Shown: piece by piece, positions 23,308 to 34,305 of the stretch
Numbering within the stretch: position 1 is the stretch's first letter
Layout of the letters: every line of letters begins with the position of its first letter
Assembly: GCA_030789695.1 (NCBI GenBank)
Contig: CM061142.1
Location: 42,145,375-42,209,374 of the forward strand
Length of the DNA: 64,000 nt
Direction of reading: 5' to 3'
Origin: Scilla litardierei
Lineage: Eukaryota; Streptophyta; Magnoliopsida; Asparagales; Asparagaceae
The notes under the pieces: model-generated
Told to the model about the DNA's origin: nothing
The model's input: only the letters and a program-made list of their open reading frames with translations
Database searches by the model: none
Program-made: the position numbers and the translations under genes

Positions 23308-25108
23308 TGATTCGAGGTGAATATTGCATATTTAACACCCGAATTAGCCCTATTTTGTGCATATATGATGCTTAATTGGTGTCAAATACGTTCGTATTTT
23401 TAATATAATCATTTATTAGAGAAATTACTTGATTTGTGCACAAAACACGAAATTTATTGAGTATTTCTGCCTTTTTATATTTTTCATGGCTAGATCTCGA
23501 TCTCACGATTCCAACGACTATTTATTTGTATTTTTCTGAGATCTGTGCTAATTTCTATGATTTATTGAATGCAGAATATCATTTAAAGGGCTGAAATACG
23601 GAGGAAATACGGCGTATATACGTCGATAAGCGGCTGGCCACGTGACGCAATCTGGACCGTCCAATTTTCATCCAGCGGCCACAACACGCGTACAACGAAG
23701 CAAGCTAATGGCCGTTGGATCTTGATCCAACGGCCAGATGAATTCTGCAGCGGATCAAAGCAGATTACTCTTGCATGCTACGTGGCACGATCCCAGCATT
23801 CCCCGCTGGATTGAACGGTGTGGATGAATTGGAGCTATTCAACGCGAAGCGGGCGATGTGGCATGATTACGGCCGTTCAATTTCGATCGAACGACGTGCG
23901 TTGTCGCTGCTCGAATTCAAAAGCAGAAAGGCGATTTACATATCACTCGGTCGACATGGCCAGCTTATATCCATTCATCTCTCGATCGAACGGCCTGAAT
24001 TCGATCGAAGTACATGCACAGCAGAATTCGGCAGCGGGGCGACTTGCATCACTTATGACCGTTGGATGATGATCCGACGGCCAATATCTATCCCGCGTCG
24101 ATTCAAACTCGGGCTGAAGCAGCTTCCTCTCGGGGCTACGTGGCGTGCTTGGCTCCGTTCGATTACGATCCGACGGCCATGAATTAATTCCGAACGTAAT
24201 TCGGATGCGAGAGCGGAGCGGGCGCATGCAAATCTCAAAGCACAAGTGGCTCTCTCTCAATCTATCACGCCTGAGATGTGCGGTGGGGATTTGCAACGAC
24301 AAGGCAGATCGGGTTTTAGAGTGAAGCGGGTACGGGTTTAGACCCGTTAAGCACAGTAAACCCATTTAAGCGTATTCTAGGGTTTTTGGGCGTATTCCGG
24401 TGTATTTTGGGGCTTTTGGAGCGGCTACTGTGCGTATTTCTCCAGGCAAAAATTCTGATAAATTCCAGAGGCTATTCTTCTTATTTCTAGGGAGTTTTGG
24501 TGTCTATCTTGGAGATTTGGTGATAAATTCTTGAACTTATACCTCGTATTTGGTGATTTTTCATTGTATTTCGGTGTTTAAACGATGTATTCATCTATGA
24601 AATCTGATTTTTCTTGCACCATGCGTGGCTAATCTCCTTGTACTATGGTTGTGATGTAATTAGGAGTATGTAATCGTGAAATTTCATGTCTTTAGCCCTA
24701 TTATCATGTCAAAATTGCTCATAACGTTGATTTCTCGATACATCTTCCGACGTCTTCACGCCTTGACCGGGTGAAGCGTTATGTGATATTAAAAGACATG
24801 ATATTTCAGCGATTATAAACTCCTAACAAAATCACAACCGTAGCATATTCATCTCATTGATAACCAAACTTTCATAACACCGTACTACTTTTTAGGAGCT
24901 ACTCTTTTGATACCGATCGTTGAAGCATTTTTCACCATCACAAAGGTGGTTGCTTTCTCATCCATAAATTTTCTTTGATAGTTGGATTTGTGGTATTTCA
25001 GGTCGACTTGTCTCGTGGATTCGATTCTGGACTCTCCAGGTACTACTTGCACAATCTCGTATGCTTGGGAGTATTAGCTCATATTATTTTGAGTCAGGCA
25101 AGTCTTTG
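23308..25108 (+). repeat. LTR A: single LTR in plus orientation, part of an inverted composite
   Basis: Begins TGATTCGAGGTG. About 1.5 kb matches the reverse complement of LTRs B and C at roughly 95% by eye. The segment ~24866-25002 is different: it replaces ~500 bp of B/C, so A comes from a related but distinct subfamily member. Its 3' end (~25003-25108) aligns again with the B/C end and meets LTR B in a palindromic junction. No PBS follows. The U3 part contains long-armed imperfect palindromes such as the one at 23710-23735. Confidence 0.8.
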
Positions 25109-25120
25109 CAAAAACTTGCC
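25097..25120. repeat. U5-U5 palindromic junction of LTRs A and B
   Basis: A 24-bp palindrome with one mismatch, centred between 25108 and 25109 (core AGTCTTTGCAAAAACT). Both arms extend past the LTR CA end into the 6-nt spacer and first bases that separate LTR C from its PBS (29813-29820). Confidence 0.85.
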
Positions 25121-27452
25121 TCGTCTCAAAGTGTGAGCTCTACTCCCAAGCGCAGGAGATCGTACAAGTAGTAATCCTGGTGAGTCCAGGTATCGAATCC
25201 ACGAGACAACTGACCTGCAAAACCATGAACTTCAGTTTGTAAAGACTAATAAGACGGTAATAACCAACCACCTAAAGATATGGAATCGATAGTTTAGAAA
25301 AATAAAAGAAAATCCTACGATATTTACGGTGACTTCGGTATGGGGTATCGATATGGAGAGTATGTGTTGGAAATGATTTCGTTAGGGTGTGTGCAATCAA
25401 TGATTAATAATATGTTTTCTATAACTCAACGTTTCTTCCGATCAGGGCACGAAAACGTCGGAAAATATAACGATCAAGCGCATAAAAATATGCCAAAGAA
25501 TTAATCACGTATAACGTCGATTTCATAAGGAAAATAAACACAATCACATCACGAATAAGTCTGCAAAGATCAGATTCGACTCAAGCATGACACGTCTCCG
25601 TATAACATACCCAAATAAGATATATGTAGAAATTGACAAAATACGTGAGTATACAATGCATATAGGGCGAAAAGATATAGAAATCAATAATTACGACACC
25701 CTAACTATGTCAACACCAACACATATGAGATGAATGTGCTACGGTTGTGACTTCATTAGGAGTTTATAATCGTTGAAATATCATGTCTTTTATATCACAC
25801 AACGCTTCACCCGGTCAAGGCGTGAAGACGTCGGAAGATGAATCGATAAAAACTAGTTAAAATAGCCGTATACGCATTACTAGCAACGTTGATTTCATTA
25901 AACGATAAGCACGATGATATGTCCTGATTAGAGAACATGAATTAGCTAGCCTTGTCAGGGCCTAGTCATAGGGAACATCAAAGATATCGACAATGAAGAA
26001 TACCCAACAAATACGATGTAGAAATCAACGTTACGAGCAATTTTGACATGATAATAGGGCTAAAGACATGAAATTTAACGATTACATACACCTAATTACA
26101 TCACAACTATAGCACAAGGAGATTAGCCATGCATGGTGCAAGAAAAATCAGATTTCATAGATGAATACATCGTTCAAACACCAAAATACAATAAAAACAC
26201 CAAATACTGGGTATAAGTTCACGAATTTATCACCAAATCTCCAAGATAGACACCTCCCTGGAAATAAGAAGAATAGCCTCCGGAATTTATCAGAATTTTT
26301 CCCTGGAGAAATACGCACAGTAGCCGCTCCAAAAGCACCAAAATACGCCAGAATACGCCCCAAACCCCTAGAATACGCTTAAATAATAGCATTGCGGGTT
26401 TACTGTGATTAACGGGTCTAAACCCGCACCCGCTTCACACTAATACCAGATCCGCCTTGTCGCCACAAATCCCCACCGCACATCTCAGGCGGGATAGATC
26501 GAGAGAGAGCCATGTGTGCTTTGAGATTTGCGCGCGCCCGCTTCGCTCTCGCATCCGAATTACGCTCGGAATTAATTCATGGCCGTCGGATCGTAATCGA
26601 ACGAAGCCAAGCACGCCACGTAGCCCCGAGAGGAAGCTGCTTCAGCCCGAGTTTGAATCGACGCGGGATAGATATTGGCCGTCAGATCATCATCCAACGG
26701 TCACAAGTTATGCACGTCGCCCCGCTGTCGAATTCTGTTGTGCATGTACTTCGATCGAATTCAGGCTGTTCGATCGAGAGATGAATGGATATAAGCTGGC
26801 CACGTCGACCGAGGGATATGTAAATCGCCTTTCTGCTTTTTAGTTCGAGCGACGACAACGCACGTCGTTCGATCGAAATCGAACGGCCGTAATCATGCCA
26901 CATCGCCCGCTTCACGTCGAATAGCTCCAATTCATCCACACCGTTCAATCCAGCAGGGAATGCTGGGATCGTGCCACGTAGCATGCAAGAGTCATCTGAT
27001 TTGATCCGCTGTGAAATTCATCTGGCCGTTGGATCAAGATCCAACGGCCATTAGCTTGCTTCGTTGTGCGCGTGTTGTGGCCGCTGGATGAAAATTGGAC
27101 GGTCCAGATTGCGCCACGTGGCCAGCCGCGTATCGACGTATATACGCCGTATTTCCTCCATATTTCAGCCCTTTAAATGATATTCTACATTCAAAAATCA
27201 CAGAAATTAGCACAGATCTCAGAAAAATACAAATAAATAGTCGTTGGAATCGTGAGATCGAGATCTAGCCATGAAAAATATAAAAAGGCAGAAATACTCA
27301 ATAAAATTTATGTTTTGTGCACAAATCAAGTAATTTCTCTAATAAATGATGATATTAAAAATACAAACGTATTTGAGACCAATTAAGCATCATATAGGCA
27401 CAAAATAGGGCTAATTTGGGTGTTAAATATGCAATATTCACCTCAAATTACA
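25117..27452 (-). repeat. LTR B (3' LTR of the TR-GAG-like element)
   Basis: About 2.34 kb, same orientation and layout as LTR C. On the minus strand it begins TGTAATTTGAGG, directly after a GGGGGG polypurine tract at 27453-27461, and ends GACGAGGCA. It shares with C the central block around 25240-25780 that LTR A lacks. Confidence 0.85.
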
Positions 27453-28866
27453 CCCCCCAACTAGCGATTTGCTAGTCCCTAGCAAAAAGAGCGATGAGAT
27501 TAGATGATTAATAAAACAATACATCCTATCAATTGTTTATAACATGGCTCAATAATACGCTTTCCAACATGATCTTGACCATCAATATACACAATCCATG
27601 ACTAAGATCAATCACAAGATATTTTCTCTAGTTTAATTCAAATAGATAACATGCAAGCATCGTTTTGCGCAAGCGAAAGTATAACAAGTCGGTATGTTCT
27701 AGTTTTCTCATTTCCAAGGAATTGGCATCTCAAAAAGTACTCATTCAAATCATGGGTATTGAAGTTGCTTAGTTTATTCACCATTTCATTTTTTCTTTTT
27801 CTTTTTTCTTTTTGACGACTTAGAATGATCCATATAGCGAGCTTTCAGTTAATGATTCCTAGGCCAGACGACCTTCGGACATTAGGCTTAGAAGAGCCCC
27901 TCGAACATAATACTCGAATCATCTAAGTTTTATTCTCTCTATGTTTTTTTTGGATGCACTCCCTATTCATCCATCTTTCAACGCGAATCTCCAATGCTTC
28001 CTGAGGCACGAAGACCCGGCTAATCAATGAACTCAAGGGAATGATGCACTTTTCTTTTTCACTTTTTTTGCATTTTTTTCATAAGCAACTCAACACTCAT
28101 AAATATGAACATAAACATTAGTAATAATGGCCAAATTCCTCTTCAACTCGAAGACTGTTCCAATAAATCGTGTATACTTAAGCTTTTTCATCACCGTAGC
28201 ATGCATGAAATAAATTCAAAATATTTCAAGATATTAATCATGGCAATTGAAAATTTTCATGAATAGCATATTAACAGTAATTCCATGAAGGAAAAATAAT
28301 TAATTCACGTCATAAACAACTTTTAGAACTCAAACAATGCATAATCATCTGCATTTGGAGTATATGAAGGAGTTTTAAATGATGAGATTGGTGATCTATT
28401 CTTTTCTTTGGCCTTGTTTTTTGTTTAAAAAAAATCCTAATGTCTCATACATACCCCCCAACTAATGATGGACATTGTCCTCACTTTCGAAAGCGGTACG
28501 AGTTTATTCAAAGCAAAGCATCCTAGAAAGCATATAAAAATCTACACTACTGGAAAGAACACACCGTGGTCAAATGGCAGATCCCGAATCTTTAATGGTG
28601 GAGGAAGTTGTTCTATTTGCTCCTTGCGCTCCTCGGCAAGTATTCTTCCTCCAAAAGCTAAATTGGACCCCAGCAACACAACTCCAAGCATCTCTATAAC
28701 TTGTTTACCATGTCCTGCAAGAGATGAGTTATGTCAGTCCAAATTAGTCTAAAATTCTTCGCCACAAACATATTCCAAATGTAGTCATCAAAGTATGTAA
28801 AATAAAATAAAGATTGGTGATGACTACTGCCTGAAAGATATGCACTGCTCTCGGTATGATGCTCAG
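27453..28866 (-). other. Internal non-coding part of TR-GAG-like element, with two PPT-like motifs
   Basis: The minus strand has TAGTTGGGGGG at the LTR B edge (27453-27462) and a second TTAGTTGGGGGG at 28454-28465 preceded by GAGGACAATGTCC (28469-28482). The latter pair is a familiar signature near polypurine tracts of tRNA-Asp-primed plant elements. I see no pol domain in this 1.4 kb. Confidence 0.55.
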
Positions 28867-29664
28867 TCATTGGGGCAAGGGATAAATGATTTTGGGAAAA
28901 AAAACTGGTGAAGAGAATGCTTCGGGCTCCATAGCGATAATCTCTGAACACATGTCCCTCGATATTTCCTCCTCATGTTCATTCAAAATTGATAGCTCGT
29001 CCTCTCTTTTGCACACACTTCCAGCCATGTTGATATTTTTGTTCGTAACTTCATCGTGACATGGTTTGCTCGATATATCTGCAATAGAAGATGAACTCAA
29101 ATTAGATTTTGAAAATTGAATTTCAAAAGAATTATTTTCTTCTAAGCAAGCTGCAATCAGAGTAAGATTTTCGATAGATTGCTGAATTTGCCGACTCCGA
29201 GTGAGGAAATTCTCTTGGAATTGATGGGATTTAGCCTCATGTGTCTGAATGAGCAATTGAACTTCCTCTTTCAAGTGTTGCAAAGGTACGTCTACGCTTT
29301 GCTCTCCTTGATCAAGGCATGAAGGCTCCGTTGAGTCACCCTCTGAAGTCTCTTTCATGATTTGTTCATCCTCGTGTAAAGACTCTATGTACTTCCACGT
29401 CTCTATTGGCGTCATGACTCCCAAAAATTTCTGCAGCTGTAGTCGTAATCCAGATAGGAATGACTTCATAAGCTCTTTCTTTGTATACCCATGCTGCGGA
29501 TAGCTCGATACTATGTCTGTGAACCTCCTCCAGGCCTGAAAGAAAGTTTCACAATCAGTCTGATTAAAACCAACGATCTTGAGCTTCTCCATCTTATGTT
29601 TGTGTGCAACAGTATATTCTGCATCATGCCAATTGTTTGTGCAATAGAATTCCAAGTACTCCAT
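28867..29664 (-). CDS. Gag-like protein of the TR-GAG-type element
   Basis: Open frame of about 265 codons from the Met at 29664 (MEYLEFYCTNNW); the frame is open from 29703. Residues ~30-110 hold a Retrotrans_gag-like helix set: ETFFQAWRRFTDIVSSYPQH followed by SFLSGLRLQLQKFLG. This is the W-x-R-F...P-x-H-G pattern of Athila/Tat-type Gag. The C-terminal half is Glu/Gln-rich and likely coiled coil. There is no CCHC knuckle and no protease. It lies ~130 nt from the PBS, the normal place for gag. It would be the structural protein of a non-autonomous element that borrows Pol from a partner. The frame has no internal stop. Confidence 0.68.
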   Translation of the reverse strand: MEYLEFYCTNNWHDAEYTVAHKHKMEKLKIVGFNQTDCETFFQAWRRFTDIVSSYPQHGYTKKELMKSFLSGLRLQLQKFLGVMTPIETWKYIESLHEDEQIMKETSEGDSTEPSCLDQGEQSVDVPLQHLKEEVQLLIQTHEAKSHQFQENFLTRSRQIQQSIENLTLIAACLEENNSFEIQFSKSNLSSSSIADISSKPCHDEVTNKNINMAGSVCKREDELSILNEHEEEISRDMCSEIIAMEPEAFSSPVFFPKIIYPLPQ

Positions 29665-29796
29665 TTTTTTTGAAAATTTTTTTATAAAGAGAAAACAAAA
29701 CAAAAAAACTAATAAAAAATCCTAAACTATAAGATGGAAGGATCTCATAGAATGTTCCTCCAAACGCACTGAAATCGAAGATCACAAGTACCGTTA

Positions 29797-29814
29797 TCCC
29801 CGGCAACGGCGCCA
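29797..29814 (-). other. tRNA-Asp primer-binding site
   Basis: The minus strand reads TGGCGCCGTTGCCGGGGA, complementary to the 3' end of plant tRNA-Asp including CCA. It sits 6 nt inside LTR C and sets the element on the minus strand. Confidence 0.93.
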
Positions 29815-29820
29815 AAAACT

Positions 29821-32130
29821 TGCCTCGTCTCAAAGTGTGAGCTCTACTCCCATGCGCAGGAGATCGTACAAGTAATAATTCTGGTGAGTCCATGTATCGA
29901 ATCCACGGGACAACTGACCTGCAAAACCACGAACTTCAGTTTGTAAATAGTAATAATATGGTAATAACCAACCACCTAAAGATATGGAATCGATAGTTTA
30001 GAAGAATAAAAGAAAATCCTTCGATATTTACGGTGACTTCGGTATGGAGTATCGATATGGAGAGTATGTGTTGGAAATGATTTCGTTAGGGTGTGTGCAA
30101 TCAATGATTAATAATATCTTTTTTATAACTCAATGTTTCATCCGGTCAGGGTAGAGAACGTCAGAAAATATAACGATCAAGCGCATAAAAATATGCCAAA
30201 GAATTAATCACGTATAACGTCGATTTCATAAGGAAAATAAACACAATCACATCACGAATAAGTCCGCAAAGATCAGATTCGACTCAAGAATGTACACGTC
30301 TCCGTATAACATACCCAAACAAGATATATGTAGAAATTGACAAAATACGTGATTATACAATGCAAATAGGGCGAAAAGATATAGAAATCAATAATTACGA
30401 CACCCTAACTATGTTAACACCAACACATATGAGATGGATGTGCTACGGTTGTGACTTTATTAGGAGTTTATAATCGCTGAAATATCATGTCTTTTATATC
30501 ACACAACGCTTCACCCGGTCAAGGCGTGAAGACGTCGGAAGATGAATCGATAAAAACTAGTTAAAATAGCCGTATACGCATTACTAGCAACGTTGATTTC
30601 ATTAAACGATAAGAACAATGATATGTCCTAATTAGAGAACATGAATTAGCTAGCCTTGTCAGGGCCTAGCCATAGGGAACATCAAAGATATCGACAATGA
30701 AGAATACCCAACAAATACGATGTAGAAATCAACGTTACGAGCAATTTTGACATGATAATAGGGCTAAATACATGAAATTTCATGATTACATACTCCTAAT
30801 TACATCACAACCATAGCACAAGGAGATTATCCACGCATGGTGCAAGAAAAACAAATTTCATAGATGAATACATCGTTCAAACACCAAATACGGGGTATAA
30901 GTTCAAGAATTTATCACCAAATCTCCAAGATAGACACCAAAACTCCCTGGAAATAAGAAGAATAGCCTCCGGAATTTATCAGAATTTTTCCCTGGAGAAA
31001 TACGCACAGTAGCCGCTCCAAAAGCCCCAGAATACGCCCCAAACCCCTAGAATACGCTTAAATAATAGCATTGCGGGTTTACTGTGCTTAACGGGTCTAA
31101 ACCCGCACCCGCTTCACACTAAAACCAGATCCGCCTTGTCGCCACAAATCCCCACCGCACATCTCAGGCGGGATAGATCAAGAGAGAGCCACGTGTGCTT
31201 TGAGATTTGCGCACGCCCGCTCCGCTCTCGCATCCGAATTACGCTCGGAATTAATTCATGGACGTCGGATCGTAATCGAACGGAGCCAAGCATGCCACGT
31301 AACCCCGAGAGGAAGCTGCTTCAACCCGAGTTTGAATCGACGCGGGATAGATATTGGCCGTCGGATCATCATCCAACGGTCACAAGTGATGCACGTCGCC
31401 CCGCTGCCGAATTCTGTTGTGCATGTACTTCGATCGAATTTAGGCCGTTCAATCGAGAGATGAACGGATATAAGCTGGCAACGTCGACCGAGGGATATGT
31501 AAATCGCCTTTCTGCTTTTGAATTCGAGCGGCGACAATGCACGTCGTTCGATCGAAATCGAACGGCCGTAATCATGCCACATCGCCCGCTTCGCGTCGAA
31601 TAGCTCCAATTCATCCACACCGTTCAATCCAGCGGGGAATGCTGGGATCGTGCCACGTAGCACGCAAGAGTCATCTGATTTGATCCGCTGTGAAATTCAT
31701 CTGGCCGTTGGATCAAGATCCAACGGCCATTAGCTTGCTTCGTTGTGCGCGTGTTGTGGCCGCTGGATGAAAATTGGACGGTCCAGATTGCGCCACGTGG
31801 ACAGCCGCGTATCGACGTATATACGCAGTATTTCCTCCGTATTTCAGCCCTTTAAATGATATTCTGCATTCAATAAATCACAGAAATTAGCACAGATTTC
31901 AGAAAAATACAAATAAATAGTCGTTGGAATCGTGAGATCGAGATCTAGCCATGAAAAATATAAAAAGGCAGAAATACTCAATAAAGTTCATGTTTTGTGC
32001 ACAAATCAAGTAATTTCTCTAATAAATGATGATATTAAAAATACGAACGTATTTGAGACCAATTAAGCATCATATAGGCACAAAAAGGGGCTAATTGGGG
32101 TGTTAAATATGCAATATTCATCTCGAATCA
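29821..32130 (-). repeat. LTR C (5' LTR of the TR-GAG-like element)
   Basis: 2310 bp. On the minus strand it begins TGATTCGAGATG and ends GACGAGGCA next to the PBS spacer. It is collinear with LTR B with scattered substitutions and small indels (several percent by eye). Followed by GTGAT at 32131-32135. Confidence 0.87.
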
Positions 32131-33322
32131 GTGATGTCCAGGTCCTGGTATCTTACGGTTTACCCAAGTTCCAATTAATTCAATTATAAAATAATAAAAT
32201 AAGAATTTGCATGTTACTCCTTCTGTTGGCAGCACTTTCCCTTCCCTTTGTCTGTTTCTTTGTGACTCTGTGTCATGCCTCAGGCCCTTGCACTTATCTT
32301 ATTAGATAATGGTTGCTTGAACACTTGTGTTATTATTATTATTATTCGTGCTGACCCTTTTCTTGCAGTAACTCGACATTGGACCGCAGGTATGATTCCC
32401 TTGTTTAGCTATTTACTTTTCATTATATTACTTAGTTACATGTCTTATTTCTCTTGTCTTACCTTGTGGTTTGATAACCTTAGAACGGGTTCCAAATCCA
32501 AGTTGGTTCCTACTGGGGCACGCATTGACGTGCTCCTCCCTATTTTTCAGGTAGCAAGGTCAGCATGGTTGAAGGTGACTTGGAGTTGGATTTTCGGGGT
32601 AGTATTCGTTGTGAGCTGTAGCTGATAGAGTTACTGGTTGTCTTGGGAAGTGGAAAGTGTTGGTGTATGTGAAATGATGTATCTGGCTTATGTATATAAA
32701 TGAAAGTTGTTATATAAATATGCTGTTGTTGTTCTATGTTATATATGAATTCGTTTTGAAGGTATAATGGAGCTTCACTTGTACTATTCCAGCATATGCG
32801 CAGTGGCCTGCATATTCAGTTCCTTCTTTCATTTCTTTTCCTCTCTCATCACCCTCACTCTTCAGAATACTTGGAAAAAAAATTTTAAATGCAGTGTATT
32901 CTGGGGTTCGAGGCGTGACAAGAAGTCCAACGGTCAGCTAGGTTGTCGTCTTAAATTAAGAAACAGTCGGCCTCACATAGGGGCCTCTGGTCTGTTGTAC
33001 CGAAGCTGTGGGCTTTACTGGGTTTTGGGCCTGTCCGATCAAATAAATAACTGAGTGATCATCGGGCCGGCCCAGTGCTGTATCATACTTGAGGGCTGAT
33101 TGATGGAGTTCGTTCCATGTGGCAATGTCACATCACCCACCAAACTCAAAAACCGCCCTAAAAACCCACCCACAATCAAACAACCCAAAGTCAAAAAAAA
33201 CCCCAAATAACCGCAAGCCAATACTTACACTCACACCCACTCTTGCATCTCCTTTCCACCTGGACATGGATCCCGTGCACTGTTGTGGCTGTGATTTTTT
33301 TGGTTTGCCCGTGCACTGTGTA

Positions 33323-33490
33323 TTCATTTGTGTACCCAAAGTAAATTTGAGTAATATTGTGGAAATGAGGATTGAAGATCTCAGCAATGCGGTTGAGGTC
33401 ATCCACCTTCTCGACGATGGCGATGGAGAGGATGAAGGATCCGTGATAAGAGATCGGATGGCAGGGGAGGCGGAGATCCCAGCGTCCCAC
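33323..33490 (+). repeat. 168-bp direct repeat, copy 1
   Basis: Matches 33797-33964 without gaps and with roughly a dozen substitutions. The plus frame is open in both copies and encodes a shared peptide containing NAVEVIHLLDDGDGEDEGS. Function unknown; it could be a captured gene fragment. Confidence 0.8.
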
Positions 33491-33796
33491 TCCTCCTCCT
33501 CCAATCCCAAGCCGCCGTTGAGGTCATCCACCTTCCACCACTGACGCACTCGTCCACCACTTTTCCCCCACCGCCGCCCTCTTCCCACCTCCACCATCCC
33601 ACATATATCAAAGTATGAGGTAGTTCTACGATCTACGAAATTAAGCAAAATATGAGGTAGTTCTACGAAACCAAAGTATAAGAGGGTTTATCAAAAACCC
33701 GAAAAGTACGATATAGTTTTACGATTATATCAAAATAAAAGGTATTTTTTTGGAATCCAGTGAAATTATTATGGGTAGTTTTTTCGAAATTAAGCC

Positions 33797-33964
33797 TTCA
33801 TTTGTGTACCCAAAGTAAATTTGAGTAATATTATGGAAATGAGTGTTGAAGATGTCGACAATGCGGTTGAGGTCATCCACCTTCTCGATGATGGCGATGG
33901 AGAGGACGAAGGATCAGCGATGAGAGATCGGATGGCAGGGGAGGCGGAGCTCCCAGCGTCCCAC
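33797..33964 (+). repeat. 168-bp direct repeat, copy 2
   Basis: Partner of 33323-33490, 474 bp downstream and in the same orientation. Sequence outside the two copies is unrelated, so the boundaries are sharp. Confidence 0.8.
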
Positions 33965-34305
33965 ACCTCAATAAGATAAAATGCTAACCGATTTTCCCCA
34001 TTCCCCAATAAGATAAAATGCAACGATGCCAAAGTTTGATAAAAACACACTACGTTGCAACAATGCTGCTACAGTAATAACACCGGCGGCAGAAACATTG
34101 CAGATACATCAGATGTTACAAAAAAAAACAACCGTGTCCAAAGAGCACTCCTCCAAAGCCTCTGTTTCAAATTAATACATTAATGAACCGCTCTTGCAAT
34201 CAAGTGTTGCAGGCACCTGCCACGCTTAGCTTGCACATTCTTGGGATTTTGCCATGACCTCAAACACACACCATGGCCTAAAATTTGAACCGCGGAAATA
34301 AGAAG

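Larger units (their letters stand above)
23308..32130. mobile_element. Inverted composite of a gag-only LTR element (TR-GAG type)
   Basis: Structure from left: LTR A (plus), LTR B (minus, 25117-27452), internal region (27453-29820) with a PPT next to B and a tRNA-Asp PBS next to C, LTR C (minus, 29821-32130). B-internal-C is a normal minus-strand element. A is joined to its U5 end in inverse orientation. Both outer termini are therefore U3 ends (TGATTCGAG... facing outwards), yet GTGAT duplicates flank the whole unit. The internal region encodes only a Gag-like ORF, matching the described class of terminal-repeat retrotransposons with a GAG domain. Confidence 0.75.
21050..32920 (+). repeat. 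Gypsy LTR (Tekay/Del-like), split by a nested insertion
   Basis: The LTR runs 21050-23307 and resumes at 32136-32920, about 3.04 kb without the insert. It starts TGTAATGCCCTG after a polypurine tract and ends GGCGTGACA, termini typical of chromovirus Tekay/Del LTRs. Inside are a GGCAAAACGGTCATTT block, a CT-rich 5' leader-like stretch near 21600-21660, and an AG-rich region. The right part includes a pyrimidine-rich TATTTTTCAGGT segment common in these LTRs. Since a PPT precedes it, this is a 3' LTR on the plus strand. Only the termini and texture identify the family, because no coding region is in view. Confidence 0.62.
32921..34305. other. Intergenic DNA downstream of Mago nashi, with a 168-bp duplication
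   Basis: Lies between the Gypsy LTR end and the last Mago exon. It holds a direct duplication of 168 bp (33323-33490 and 33797-33964). Between the copies is AT-rich DNA with three AGTATGAGGTAGTTCTACGA-like repeats (33612-33690). The 3' UTR of the minus-strand gene should be in the right part. I cannot place its poly(A) site. Confidence 0.5.

Noticed and set aside
23775..24182. 135-codon ORF in LTR A, also present in LTR C (31256-31663) and shortened in B
   Set aside because: It overlaps the palindrome array in U3; the frame is open because the palindromic GC-rich repeats avoid stops, and the peptide shows no domain. Conservation is explained by LTR copying.
25080..25230. Possible tRNA-like sequence suggested by GGTATCGAATCCACGAGAC
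   Set aside because: It resembles a T-arm only over a few bases. No acceptor, D-arm or anticodon stem can be drawn, and it is repeated as part of LTRs B and C.
33119..33544. 141-codon plus-strand ORF downstream of Mago
   Set aside because: The first half is low-complexity Pro/Lys/Asn sequence with no family resemblance. Only the duplicated 168-bp part is notable and is reported as a repeat.
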